Below, piece by piece: positions 1 through 6,568 of a stretch of DNA of 7,279 bases. The notes beneath the pieces are model-generated. The model did no database searches. It was not told where the DNA came from and worked only from the letters and a program-made list of their open reading frames with translations. Source of the stretch: CAZXCQ01 sp964639275 (lineage in GTDB: Bacteria > Desulfobacterota > DSM-4660 > Desulfatiglandales > Desulfatiglandaceae). Made by a program: the position numbers and the translations under genes. Position 1 is the stretch's first letter. Each line of letters begins with the position of its first letter. Location of the stretch: contig CAZXCQ010000307.1 of the NCBI GenBank assembly GCA_964639275.1, forward strand, positions 1 to 7,279, given 5' to 3'.

Positions 1-145
1 ACGAGTTATACACCCTTCAAAACGGAATCCCCATACCCCGGGTTTCAAAAGGCTAAAGTGTTACAAGAAACCTAAAGTGGTACGCCCTCCAACGTGAGGG
101 AATAGAGGTCAAAACCAAAAACCCATAATCAGCGAGGAAGAAAAG
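1..145. other. Non-coding leader upstream of the racemase gene
   Basis: No ORF with coding character is seen here. The stretch holds the direct repeat at 53-83, a small inverted repeat CCCTC/GAGGG (85-89 and 96-100, 6-base loop) and the ribosome-binding site GAGGA at 134-138, spaced about 7 bases from the ATG at 146. No convincing paired -35/-10 promoter is visible, so transcription of the racemase may begin to the left of the window. Confidence 0.5.
53..83. repeat. 12-base direct repeat, possible insertion-sequence end
   Basis: CTAAAGTGTTAC (53-64) recurs as CTAAAGTGGTAC (72-83), with one mismatch and a 19-base period. Tandem AAAGTGGTAC-type repeats are reminiscent of the multiple terminal repeats of IS21-family elements; that link is from memory and unproven. 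No transposase gene is visible beside it, since the window begins 52 bases upstream. The alternative is a paired operator site for a regulator of the racemase gene, because the repeats lie 63-93 bases before its start codon. Confidence 0.35.
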
Positions 146-1288
146 ATGCGCCCACTGGATGGAATAAGGGTGATTGAAATGGCGGGTCTGGCCCCATCGC
201 CCTACTGCGGAATGATCCTGTCCGACTTTGGGGCCGATGTGGTGATCGTGGACAGGTTGTCAAAGGGCGGGCCTGAGATACCCAATATCATGTCCAGGAA
301 TCCCTTTAACCGGGGCAAACGATCCATGCGGATCAATCTAAAGACCGACCAGGGCGTTGCCATTGTGAAGGACATGATCCGTGGGTCAGACGTGCTGATA
401 GAGCCTTACAGACCCGGGGTAATGGAATCTCTCGGGCTGGGGCCGGATGAGGCATTGGCACTGAACCAGCGATTGATATATGCCCGTCTTACCGGATGGG
501 GTCAGGAAGGACCCTATGCCAGCATGGCGGGTCACGATATCAACTATATCGCCCTATCCGGGGCACTGTCGCTGTTTCGGCGAAAGGGGGAAAAGCCGCT
601 CCCCCCCTGTAACCTCTTGGGGGATTTTGCAGGCGGCGGGATGCTTTGTGCCATGGGGGTCTTGCTCGCGCTGGTGGAAAGGAGCCGATCAGGAAAGGGA
701 CAGGTCGTGGATGCGGCCATGGTGGATGGCGCAGCCAATATCTCCACCCTCTTCTACGGCCTGCTGGCACATCATCTCATGACCCTTGATATCGGGACCA
801 ATATGCTGGATAGCGGCGCTCCTTATTACCAGACCTACGAGACATCCGATGGCAGGTTTATGTCGGTGGGCGCTATCGAGGCCAGGTTCTATGCCGAGCT
901 CCTGGAGGGGCTGGGTATAGATCCGTCATCGCTTCCCCAACAGCATGACATGCAGAAATGGCCGGAGATGACGAAGCGGTTCGCAGGTGTCTTTAGGACC
1001 AAGACCCGTGATGAATGGAGCGCGATCTTTGAAGGAAAGGATGCCTGCGTGGCCCCCGTACTGGACCTTGACGAGGTGGAAAGGCACCCGCATAACATAA
1101 AAAGAGAGCTTTTGGTCACCGTTGACGGCGTGCTCCAGCCCGCACCGGCCCCCAGGCTTTCCAGGACCCCGGGCAGGGCCACAGAGGCGGCCGGCCCGAG
1201 GGGTTCAAATACGCGGGAGATCCTTTCGTCGCTGCGGTATTCCACCGAAAAGATGGAGGCATTGTTCAAAGAGGAGATCGTCGAATAG
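146..1288 (+). CDS. Alpha-methylacyl-CoA racemase (CoA-transferase family III fold)
   Basis: Predicted cytosolic enzyme interconverting the (2R) and (2S) epimers of 2-methyl-branched acyl-CoAs by proton removal and return at C2. The 380-residue length matches human AMACR (382) and mycobacterial MCR. The AMACR signature AGHDINYIALSGALS (128-142) supplies His130, the NLLGDFAGGG segment (156-165) supplies Asp160, and VGAIEARFY (241-249) supplies Glu245. These match MCR His126, Asp156 and Glu241 with a constant +4 offset, so the catalytic set is complete. The family-typical NMLDSGAPYYQTY (219-231) and DACVAPVLDLDEV (about residues 298-310) are also present. These features favour a racemase over a true CaiB/BaiF-type CoA transferase. 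The start is the ATG preceded by GAGGA. The gene stands alone on the plus strand and converges on the ligase gene with a 47-base gap. It is the best clue that the locus handles methyl-branched acids such as isoprenoid, sterol side-chain or methylalkyl compounds; the actual substrate is unknown. Confidence 0.9.
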   Translation: MRPLDGIRVIEMAGLAPSPYCGMILSDFGADVVIVDRLSKGGPEIPNIMSRNPFNRGKRSMRINLKTDQGVAIVKDMIRGSDVLIEPYRPGVMESLGLGPDEALALNQRLIYARLTGWGQEGPYASMAGHDINYIALSGALSLFRRKGEKPLPPCNLLGDFAGGGMLCAMGVLLALVERSRSGKGQVVDAAMVDGAANISTLFYGLLAHHLMTLDIGTNMLDSGAPYYQTYETSDGRFMSVGAIEARFYAELLEGLGIDPSSLPQQHDMQKWPEMTKRFAGVFRTKTRDEWSAIFEGKDACVAPVLDLDEVERHPHNIKRELLVTVDGVLQPAPAPRLSRTPGRATEAAGPRGSNTREILSSLRYSTEKMEALFKEEIVE

Positions 1289-1335
1289 GCATCCGCCACA
1301 CCAGAATCCATTCACCCCCCCGCGTCTTTGAGAAG

Positions 1336-3021
1336 TTACCTGGATTCTTGCTTTTCACGGAGGGTGCGGCGAAGAAACTTGCCGGTCAATGTCTTTGGGA
1401 TTTCAGGGACGATTTCCACCTGACGCGGGTACTTGTATGCGGCCATACGCTCCCGGCAAAATCCAATAATCTCTTCCGGCGTTACAGAACCATCCCTCCC
1501 TTCCTTTAGAGCCACGAAGGCCTTAACGGTCTCCCCTCGATAGGCATCTGGAACGCCCACAACAGCGGCCTCCTTTACCGCCGGGTGCTGGTAGATCACG
1601 TCCTCCACATCACGCGGCCAGACCTTGTAACCGGATGCCACGATCATGTCCTTTTTCCGATCCACCACATAGAACCACCCATCCTCATCCATCTTACCCA
1701 CGTCGCCGGTATAGAGCCATCCGTCCCTGATGGCATGTCTGGTCTCTTCCTCCTTTTGCCAGTATCCGGGGATTACGATGGGCCCGGAATCGACAATCTC
1801 GCCCACCTCGCCAGGGGGCAGTTCTCTGGTGCCCTCCTCCAGGTCCATTATCTTCATGACGCAGTTGGGGACGGGGACACCCACAGAGAGTGCCCCGCTC
1901 TCCGCATCTACCGGGGCCCTTTTCCCCAGGGGCACGATATGGGAGGGGGAGTTGGTCTCTGTCATGCCATAGACATTGTAAAGATAAAGCCCGGTCGACT
2001 CTCTAAACTGCTTTACAATGGCCTCCGAGACCGGGGCCCCCCCGCTATATGCCTTGACAAAGCTGGAGAGGTCTCTCTTCTCGAAGTCCGGATGGTTCAT
2101 CAACGCGATGTATACCGTAATTGCGGCAACGCTCATGGTAACCTTCCAGCGTTCGATGAGGCGGAGCGTCTCGGCGGGATCAAATCGGTAGTAGAGGACA
2201 ACAGGGATACCGGCCAGGGCGGCTATGGCCAGATGGGCCACCTCTCCCGTCACATGGAACAGGGGGGCGACCCCCAGGACCACATCTTTGTCGTCAATCT
2301 GTTGGAGTGTCCTGTAGACCCTTGCATTAAAGGCGATGTTTCCATGGGTATTCATCGCGCCCTTTGGGGGCCCTGTTGTACCGGAGGTGTAAGTCAGATA
2401 GGCAACATCGTCCGGGGTAAGGCCCGGGTCCTTTACAGTTTTGGCCTTGTGGGTCTTTATAAGGTCAGACATATCCAGGGCACCGCTCACCTGGACCTTG
2501 TCTGTTCCTCTTAGCATAGGCGGGCGGGCACCATCTTGCGGAAGCATGTCGAGGGCAGAGGTCGTAATGACCTGCTCAACCGGTGTCTTTTTCAAAAACG
2601 ATAGATCCAGCCCGCTTGCAACCTCATCGAGGGCGAAAAAGATCTTGGCCCCCGAGTCCTGGCAAAAATAGGTCAGCTCCTTTTCCTTATACATGGGATT
2701 CAGTGGTACCACGATGGCGCCAATCTTCCATGCGGCATACGTGGCCACAAGAAACTGGGGCACGTTTTGAAGATCTGTGACCATCCGGTCTCCCTTTTCA
2801 AGCCCCAGGTCCTGAAAGGCAGCGGCCAGGCCCTCAGAGACCCGGTCTATCTCTCCATAGGATATGGCGTGATCAAAATAGTATACCGCAGGGGCCTCCG
2901 GTCGGCTGGCCGCAGAGGTCTTGAAATCACCTATGGCAGTATCCGGTGTGATTTCAAGGTCGTGAGGCACCCACTCGGGATAGTTTTTTAACCATGGTCT
3001 TTTTTCATATATCGATTCCAT
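1336..3021 (-). CDS. Acyl-CoA synthetase (AMP-forming, FadD/long-chain type)
   Basis: Member of the ANL superfamily that adenylates a carboxylic acid with ATP and transfers the acyl group to CoA, probably in the cytosol or at the membrane face. The 561-residue protein has all core motifs: P-loop YTSGTTGPPKG (211-221), A5 motif YGMTET (351-356), YTGD (437-440) with Asp440 as ribose-binding residue, hinge region DRKKDMI (454-460), and the C-terminal PKTLTGKFLRR (542-552) whose Lys548 is the expected adenylation lysine. SGYKVWPRDVED (463-474) is typical of FadD-like ligases. The ATG at 3021 follows a purine-rich GAGGAAGAGGGAG ribosome-binding stretch. It is the last gene of the minus-strand series, 51 bases after the second SDR, so the two are probably cotranscribed. 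With the facing racemase it suggests activation of a branched or alicyclic acid. Chain-length specificity cannot be read from the sequence. Confidence 0.92.
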   Translation of the reverse strand: MESIYEKRPWLKNYPEWVPHDLEITPDTAIGDFKTSAASRPEAPAVYYFDHAISYGEIDRVSEGLAAAFQDLGLEKGDRMVTDLQNVPQFLVATYAAWKIGAIVVPLNPMYKEKELTYFCQDSGAKIFFALDEVASGLDLSFLKKTPVEQVITTSALDMLPQDGARPPMLRGTDKVQVSGALDMSDLIKTHKAKTVKDPGLTPDDVAYLTYTSGTTGPPKGAMNTHGNIAFNARVYRTLQQIDDKDVVLGVAPLFHVTGEVAHLAIAALAGIPVVLYYRFDPAETLRLIERWKVTMSVAAITVYIALMNHPDFEKRDLSSFVKAYSGGAPVSEAIVKQFRESTGLYLYNVYGMTETNSPSHIVPLGKRAPVDAESGALSVGVPVPNCVMKIMDLEEGTRELPPGEVGEIVDSGPIVIPGYWQKEEETRHAIRDGWLYTGDVGKMDEDGWFYVVDRKKDMIVASGYKVWPRDVEDVIYQHPAVKEAAVVGVPDAYRGETVKAFVALKEGRDGSVTPEEIIGFCRERMAAYKYPRQVEIVPEIPKTLTGKFLRRTLREKQESR

Positions 3022-3072
3022 TTTTCTCCCTCTTCCTCTCCCGTTGGATCGTCAATCGTTTCCTATTCGCCA

Positions 3073-3837
3073 TCAGCAGGCGGTCCAGCCCCCATCAATA
3101 TAGATGGTCTGCCCGGTAATAAAGTCGGATGCCGGAGATGCCAGGAAGATGACAATCCCTTCCAGCTCCGGTAGGTGGCCCCATCGGCCCATGGGTGTCC
3201 GCTGATTTATAAAATTAAATCTCTCGGGGTCGTTTCGGATCTGAGCGACCATTTCGGTCTCAAAGTAGGTGGGTCCTATCGCATTGACCCTGACCCCGCC
3301 TTTGGCCCATTCGATGGCCATGATCTTTGTCATCTGGTCCACTCCCCCTTTGGAAGAGGCATAGGCCAACTGGTGGGGGAGGCCTATCTTTCCCAGGATC
3401 GAACTCATGTTGATTACCTTCCCGTATCCCCGTTCAAGCATCTGGGGCACCACGGCCTGCGCCACCAGGAAATACCCTTTGAGATTGATGTTGATAATCT
3501 TGTCCCACTCCTCCTCGGGGTACTCCAGCACGGAGACCCTGTAATTGGTACCGGCATTGTTCACAAGGATATCGACCTTTCCAAAATGCGCCATGATTTG
3601 GTCAAACCCACGGCGGATGCTCTCCTTGGACGTGACCTCCAGGCTAAACCCCGCAGAGTTTCTCCCCAGGTCCTGGATGGCTGATGGGACCCTCTCGAGG
3701 TCGGCCTTGTTACGGCCACAAACGGCCACATCCGCGCCGGCCTTGGCCAGGGCCATGGCCGTCGCCTCGCCCATACCGCGGGTGCTCCCGGTCACCATGG
3801 CCACCTTTCCTTCAAGATCAAATATCTCCAATGCCAT
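3073..3837 (-). CDS. Short-chain dehydrogenase/reductase, possibly NADP-preferring
   Basis: Classical SDR of 254 residues, a predicted soluble Rossmann-fold oxidoreductase acting on an alcohol/ketone pair. Visible motifs are TGSTRGMG (16-23, dinucleotide binding), NNAG (93-96), the catalytic Ser146, Tyr159 and Lys163 (Ser-Tyr spacing 13, as is normal) and structural Asn118 in NINLKG. The second beta strand ends in CGRN with Arg42, a pattern compatible with NADP(H). Two oddities: the usual DVT motif reads EVT (Glu67), and the usual PG motif after VNAI reads PT (189-190). Both are tolerated in some family members, and the protein looks intact, ending in the normal IYIDGGW region. A strong AAAGGAGG lies 4 bases before the ATG. 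It follows a transposase remnant rather than the hydrolase gene directly, and precedes the ligase by 51 bases. The substrate is unknown; hydroxyacyl-CoA or gluconate-dehydrogenase-like annotations are both possible. Confidence 0.88.
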   Translation of the reverse strand: MALEIFDLEGKVAMVTGSTRGMGEATAMALAKAGADVAVCGRNKADLERVPSAIQDLGRNSAGFSLEVTSKESIRRGFDQIMAHFGKVDILVNNAGTNYRVSVLEYPEEEWDKIININLKGYFLVAQAVVPQMLERGYGKVINMSSILGKIGLPHQLAYASSKGGVDQMTKIMAIEWAKGGVRVNAIGPTYFETEMVAQIRNDPERFNFINQRTPMGRWGHLPELEGIVIFLASPASDFITGQTIYIDGGWTAC

Positions 3838-3864
3838 TTTTCCTCCTTTGGAAATGCTGTTGCC

Positions 3865-3972
3865 TTAATCAGTTCCGGGTTGAATTCTGGACCCCCAGAA
3901 CACGTTGAAGCGCGCGTGACGCCAGTTTATGAGCATCTCAGCCAGGTCTTCCGTGATTTTTCCCTTCTTGCT
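3865..3972 (-). pseudogene. Fragment of an IS91-like (Y2) transposase
   Basis: The minus strand of the 136-base gap between the hydrolase and second SDR genes has an open frame of about 35 codons, ending at TAA (3867-3865). It contains GKITEDLAEMLINWRH followed by FNVFWGSRIQPG. This recalls the Y2/IS91-family transposase region usually written as GKI..., then WRHSGFNV, then G-RIQPGDE, just before the ARYI segment. The family is about 300-400 residues; here only one internal segment survives, with no start codon and no catalytic tyrosines, so it is a remnant. Its frame is shifted by one from the hydrolase, whose stop codon (3976-3974) touches it. The family call is from recall of the motif, not from a search. 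Confidence 0.65.
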
Positions 3973-3973
3973 T

Positions 3974-4918
3974 TTACCTCGGTCTGTGCTTGTCCATAAA
4001 AGCCCCGGCTGCCTTCTGGGCGAGCGTGCTATTGGGGCTCAGCCAGAATCCCAGGTGCGAACCCTCCTCGATCCAGAATCGCTCGGCGCCTTCGATATGT
4101 TCATAGGCGTAAACGCCGTCATAGAACTTGACATCCGAGTCGTGGGTGCCGTGAAGAATCATGGTTGGACATTTAACCTGTTCCAACGGCAGGTGTGTGT
4201 ATTCCCGGTACTGTGCAATATCGTTGTCAGTGCCCGGCTTGCGGAGTTTGTAGGGACGCATGGTCGCCATAAAGGCCTCCGTGAAGTGCAGGGCCTTTTC
4301 GTTTCCAAGCACATAGTCGATATGCTTTTTCATCTGTTCTTTGGTGAAGTATGATTCGGATTGAAAGATGCTCTTTAACATCGCGTCAGGCTTGATCTCA
4401 CCGATTTTCTCGATGATTTTTTGTCCAAAATCGCTTAAAAAGATGGCCTGGGTGATGGGTCCGGCGGTTTCCGGCATATCGTAATAGCCGCTGACCCCGT
4501 CAATCACCATAAGGCCCCAGACCCTGTCCGGGTGACGCATAGCGAACATGTAGGCCGGCGGGCCTCCCGCAGAGGCGCCCATCGGCATCACCTTTTCGAT
4601 GCCAAGCACGTCCAGTAGCGCGGCAAGGGCGTCCGCCTGCTGCTCCATGGTTTCGCCCACTTCCAGAGGCGTGCCCAGGTACCCGGGCCGTGAAGGAGAC
4701 AGGATGCGATATCGCTTGGTGTCTATCCAGCCGGCCATCACACGACCCTGGTCCAATCCGCCGATGCCTCCGTGAACGGACATCACCAGCGGACCGTCCC
4801 CCTGGGTCAGGTCGAACTCGACATCTCCGGCGGAGGTCTTTGCTATTTTTGGTTCAATGGTGATTCCTGTCAGTACTTCTTTTGGTTCCATTACCGGTGA
4901 CTGAAATATCTTTTCCAT
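3974..4918 (-). CDS. Alpha/beta hydrolase
   Basis: Predicted cytosolic serine hydrolase of 314 residues with no signal peptide. Features in order: oxyanion-hole HGGIGG (49-54), SRPGYLGTP (76-84), nucleophile elbow GASAGG with Ser116, a variable cap region (about 145-240), HGTHDSDV with the likely acid Asp260, and GSHLGFW with His288. The Ser-Asp-His triad is therefore complete. The fold fits an esterase, thioesterase, lactonase or carbon-carbon bond hydrolase, and the sequence alone does not choose among these. The ATG at 4918 has AAAGGA 9 bases upstream, partly inside a small hairpin. It follows the decarboxylase-like gene by 33 bases, so the two are probably cotranscribed and may act in sequence. 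The C-terminus (DKHRPR, then stop) abuts the transposase remnant, so the last few codons may have been set by that junction, although the triad and core end well before it. Confidence 0.85.
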   Translation of the reverse strand: MEKIFQSPVMEPKEVLTGITIEPKIAKTSAGDVEFDLTQGDGPLVMSVHGGIGGLDQGRVMAGWIDTKRYRILSPSRPGYLGTPLEVGETMEQQADALAALLDVLGIEKVMPMGASAGGPPAYMFAMRHPDRVWGLMVIDGVSGYYDMPETAGPITQAIFLSDFGQKIIEKIGEIKPDAMLKSIFQSESYFTKEQMKKHIDYVLGNEKALHFTEAFMATMRPYKLRKPGTDNDIAQYREYTHLPLEQVKCPTMILHGTHDSDVKFYDGVYAYEHIEGAERFWIEEGSHLGFWLSPNSTLAQKAAGAFMDKHRPR

Positions 4919-4951
4919 GTGACAACATCCTTTCTGATTCCCCGTAAGGAT
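4919..4951 (-). promoter_or_regulatory. Small hairpin covering the hydrolase ribosome-binding site
   Basis: On the minus strand, ATCCTT (4951-4946 complement) begins immediately after the stop codon of the decarboxylase-like gene and can pair with AAGGAT (4932-4927 complement), giving 6 base pairs with a 13-base loop. The second arm contains most of the AAAGGA Shine-Dalgarno of the hydrolase. Ribosomes finishing the upstream gene could open it, giving translational coupling. The stem is short and AU-rich, so the effect may be weak. Confidence 0.3.
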
Positions 4952-5680
4952 TTATTTTTGCTGGAGATAATCATGGGCGACTGTGCCAAAGCCCAGGGTC
5001 GAATCAACTTCCATGAAGCAGGCGTTCAACACCTGTAAAACCGGCAGATTTCCCAATGGGTCGGAAGAGATTGAACGTAATTGTACAGTCCCTTCCGCAG
5101 GACGAAACCGGGTTATTTTTAGCTCGCCAGACTGAATTCTGATCAGTCTCCAGACGTCCGCCTCACCTTTCCGGTCCACCGCAGGGATGTACTTGACGTT
5201 GAAAAAACTTCGCGCCGGCACGGGCGGTGCGAACGCCAGGGCTGGCCCGAGCTGAAGCTCCATTTCGATGATCTTTACTCCATCACGGCTGACCTCGCCT
5301 CTTGCCCGGTCGTCCTCCACCACGGATTTCACATCCGCATCTATCTTGGCATAACCGTAGATTTCGCGCCCAGCCAGGATGGCGGTGACGTTGTCCAAAT
5401 AGAGAACCGGGACATAGTCACCCTCTTCTTCTTCCAGTTTTACCGGAATGGACAGGGCCGCCTCTCCATAGGTCATCTCCAGAGGTACAACGAGCTTCTG
5501 CACCCCCACAACGACGCTCATGACGCCTTCGGGAAACGGTTTCAGAGGCGGCGGGACGAGGGATTTAATCGCATCCGGGTCCGTGCTGACTGTCATAGCG
5601 AGGGACTGGCTTCCCCGGTACGTGAAAGGGGGGGACTGGTAATGTCTGGACCGGTAATCGAGGGTCGTGCCTGAGTACAC
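4952..5680 (-). CDS. Acetoacetate decarboxylase-superfamily protein lacking the second active-site lysine
   Basis: A 242-residue soluble protein close in length to acetoacetate decarboxylase (about 245-260). The family hallmark GREIYGYAK (104-112) places Lys112 where Clostridium acetobutylicum decarboxylase has its Schiff-base Lys115, and Tyr71-Gly72-Glu73 may match the conserved YxE strand. In the classical enzyme the next residue is Lys116, which lowers the pKa of Lys115; here it is Ile113, and the Pro of the PKK motif is Ala111. Relatives with changed pockets are known to do other Schiff-base chemistry such as aldolase-dehydratase reactions, so true acetoacetate decarboxylation is not assured. 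Start: GTG (5680-5678) with AAGGGAG about 6 bases upstream. The first internal ATG (residue 29) would remove conserved-looking N-terminal sequence, so GTG is preferred. It lies 21 bases after the first SDR and 33 before the hydrolase. Confidence 0.82.
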   Translation of the reverse strand: MYSGTTLDYRSRHYQSPPFTYRGSQSLAMTVSTDPDAIKSLVPPPLKPFPEGVMSVVVGVQKLVVPLEMTYGEAALSIPVKLEEEEGDYVPVLYLDNVTAILAGREIYGYAKIDADVKSVVEDDRARGEVSRDGVKIIEMELQLGPALAFAPPVPARSFFNVKYIPAVDRKGEADVWRLIRIQSGELKITRFRPAEGTVQLRSISSDPLGNLPVLQVLNACFMEVDSTLGFGTVAHDYLQQK

Positions 5681-5694
5681 AGTTTGCTCCCTTT
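5681..5694 (-). promoter_or_regulatory. Ribosome-binding site deciding a GTG start
   Basis: The minus-strand sequence AAAGGGAGCAAACT directly precedes GTG at 5680-5678. The GGGAG core lies 6 bases from the GTG. No ATG occurs in frame close to it, so this site fixes the unusual GTG start of the decarboxylase-like gene. Confidence 0.6.
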
Positions 5695-5701
5695 ATATCC
5701 G

Positions 5702-6472
5702 TTATTTCGCTTTAAACGGAGGTCCGCTCAGGAAGCCGCCGTCTACCACCAGGGAATGTCCCATGATATACGATGCACCATCGGAGCAAAGCCAGACCGC
5801 GGCCGCGGCCACTTCTTCGGGATTGCCGATCCTGTCCGCCGCTATCCGTCCCATCACCCATGCCTTTATTCCGGCGTCACTGTCCAAACCGGCAGACATG
5901 GGGGTGGCTATGATCCCGGGCGAAACCGCATTCACGCGGATTCCATACGCGGCATATTGAAGGGCGGCCGATTGGGTCAGTCCAAGGATGCCGTGTTTGG
6001 AGGCGGTGTAAACCGGAGAGAAGACGTCCCCCTGATGGCCGGCAATGGACGCTGTGTTGACAATGGCCCCGCCGCCGCGCTTGATCATCTCCGGGATCTC
6101 ATATTTCATGCACAGCCATACCCCTTTGAGGTTGATGCCGATCACCTTGTTCCAGAGTTCCTCGCTGATTTCATGCAGGGCGCCCCCCAGAGATATGCCG
6201 GCGTTGTTAAAGGCCAGATCCACACCGCCAAAACTCGCCACCCCCGCCTTCACCATGGCTTCGACGTCATCGTATTTGGACACATCGACCGGGACGAAAA
6301 TAGCGCGGCCTCCGTCTTTTTCGATCTGGTGGGCGGTTTCTTCCCCGCCTTCCCTGTTCATATCGGCCACCACAACCTTTGCCCCGTTCTTGCCGAACAG
6401 CTTCGCGGCGGCCCTGCCAATGCCCGAACCTGCTCCCGTCACAATGGCCACCCGCGATTCAATGCCTTTCAT
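5702..6472 (-). CDS. Short-chain dehydrogenase/reductase, NAD(H)-type
   Basis: Classical SDR of 256 residues, predicted soluble. Motifs: TGAGSGIG (12-19), Asp37 at the end of the second beta strand (VVVADMN), which selects NAD(H) over NADP(H), VDVS (62-65), NNAG (89-92), Asn114, Ser142, Tyr155 and Lys159 (Ser-Tyr spacing 13), and NAVSPGIIATPM (181-192) with a normal PG motif. The C-terminus ends in the usual SLVVDGGF region plus a short tail. It starts at ATG 6472 with AAGGAGG 5 bases upstream and is the first gene of the minus-strand series; the next gene starts 21 bases beyond its stop. NAD use suggests it works in the oxidising direction in breakdown of a hydroxylated intermediate, possibly producing the keto compound used by the decarboxylase-like protein. 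That order is inference. The substrate is not recognisable. Confidence 0.9.
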   Translation of the reverse strand: MKGIESRVAIVTGAGSGIGRAAAKLFGKNGAKVVVADMNREGGEETAHQIEKDGGRAIFVPVDVSKYDDVEAMVKAGVASFGGVDLAFNNAGISLGGALHEISEELWNKVIGINLKGVWLCMKYEIPEMIKRGGGAIVNTASIAGHQGDVFSPVYTASKHGILGLTQSAALQYAAYGIRVNAVSPGIIATPMSAGLDSDAGIKAWVMGRIAADRIGNPEEVAAAAVWLCSDGASYIMGHSLVVDGGFLSGPPFKAK

Positions 6473-6493
6473 GAGATCCTCCTTCAGTTTGAT

Positions 6494-6568
6494 TGGGGGT
6501 GGACAGCCCCCACGCCGGGACGTACAGGTGATCGCTTCCCGGCTGCAACACCACCCCAGCCTTAGGCT
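6494..6568 (-). promoter_or_regulatory. Cluster of three stem-loops in the leader of the first SDR gene
   Basis: Three perfect inverted repeats stand in a row before the SDR gene: AGCC/GGCT (6558-6561, 6565-6568; loop 3), GCCGGGA/TCCCGGC (6514-6520, 6537-6543; loop 16) and TGGGGG/CCCCCA (6494-6499, 6507-6512; loop 7). None is followed by a run of T on the minus strand, so they do not look like ordinary intrinsic terminators. They could be a structured 5' leader, protein-binding sites, or the remains of repeats linked to the neighbouring REP-type transposase. Confidence 0.4.

Noticed and set aside
124..129. CATAAT as a -10 box for the racemase gene
   Set aside because: It lies too close to the ribosome-binding site and has no matching -35 sequence at a suitable distance.
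1303..1348. Inverted repeat AGAATCCA/TGGATTCT between the convergent racemase and ligase genes, as a shared terminator
   Set aside because: The loop is 30 bases, one arm lies inside the ligase coding sequence and no T tract follows; probably chance.
1585..2514. 309-codon plus-strand open frame
   Set aside because: It is antisense to the acyl-CoA ligase, whose motifs are all intact on the other strand; its peptide shows no recognisable family features.
3175..3684. 169-codon plus-strand open frame
   Set aside because: Antisense to the second SDR, which carries complete catalytic motifs.
3885..3900. Hairpin TTCTGG/CCAGAA as a terminator after the hydrolase
   Set aside because: The 6-base stem has no following T run on either strand and falls within the transposase fragment.
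5684..6565. 293-codon plus-strand open frame
   Set aside because: It lies opposite the first SDR gene, is rich in His, Gly and Arg as expected for an antisense shadow, and has no ribosome-binding site.
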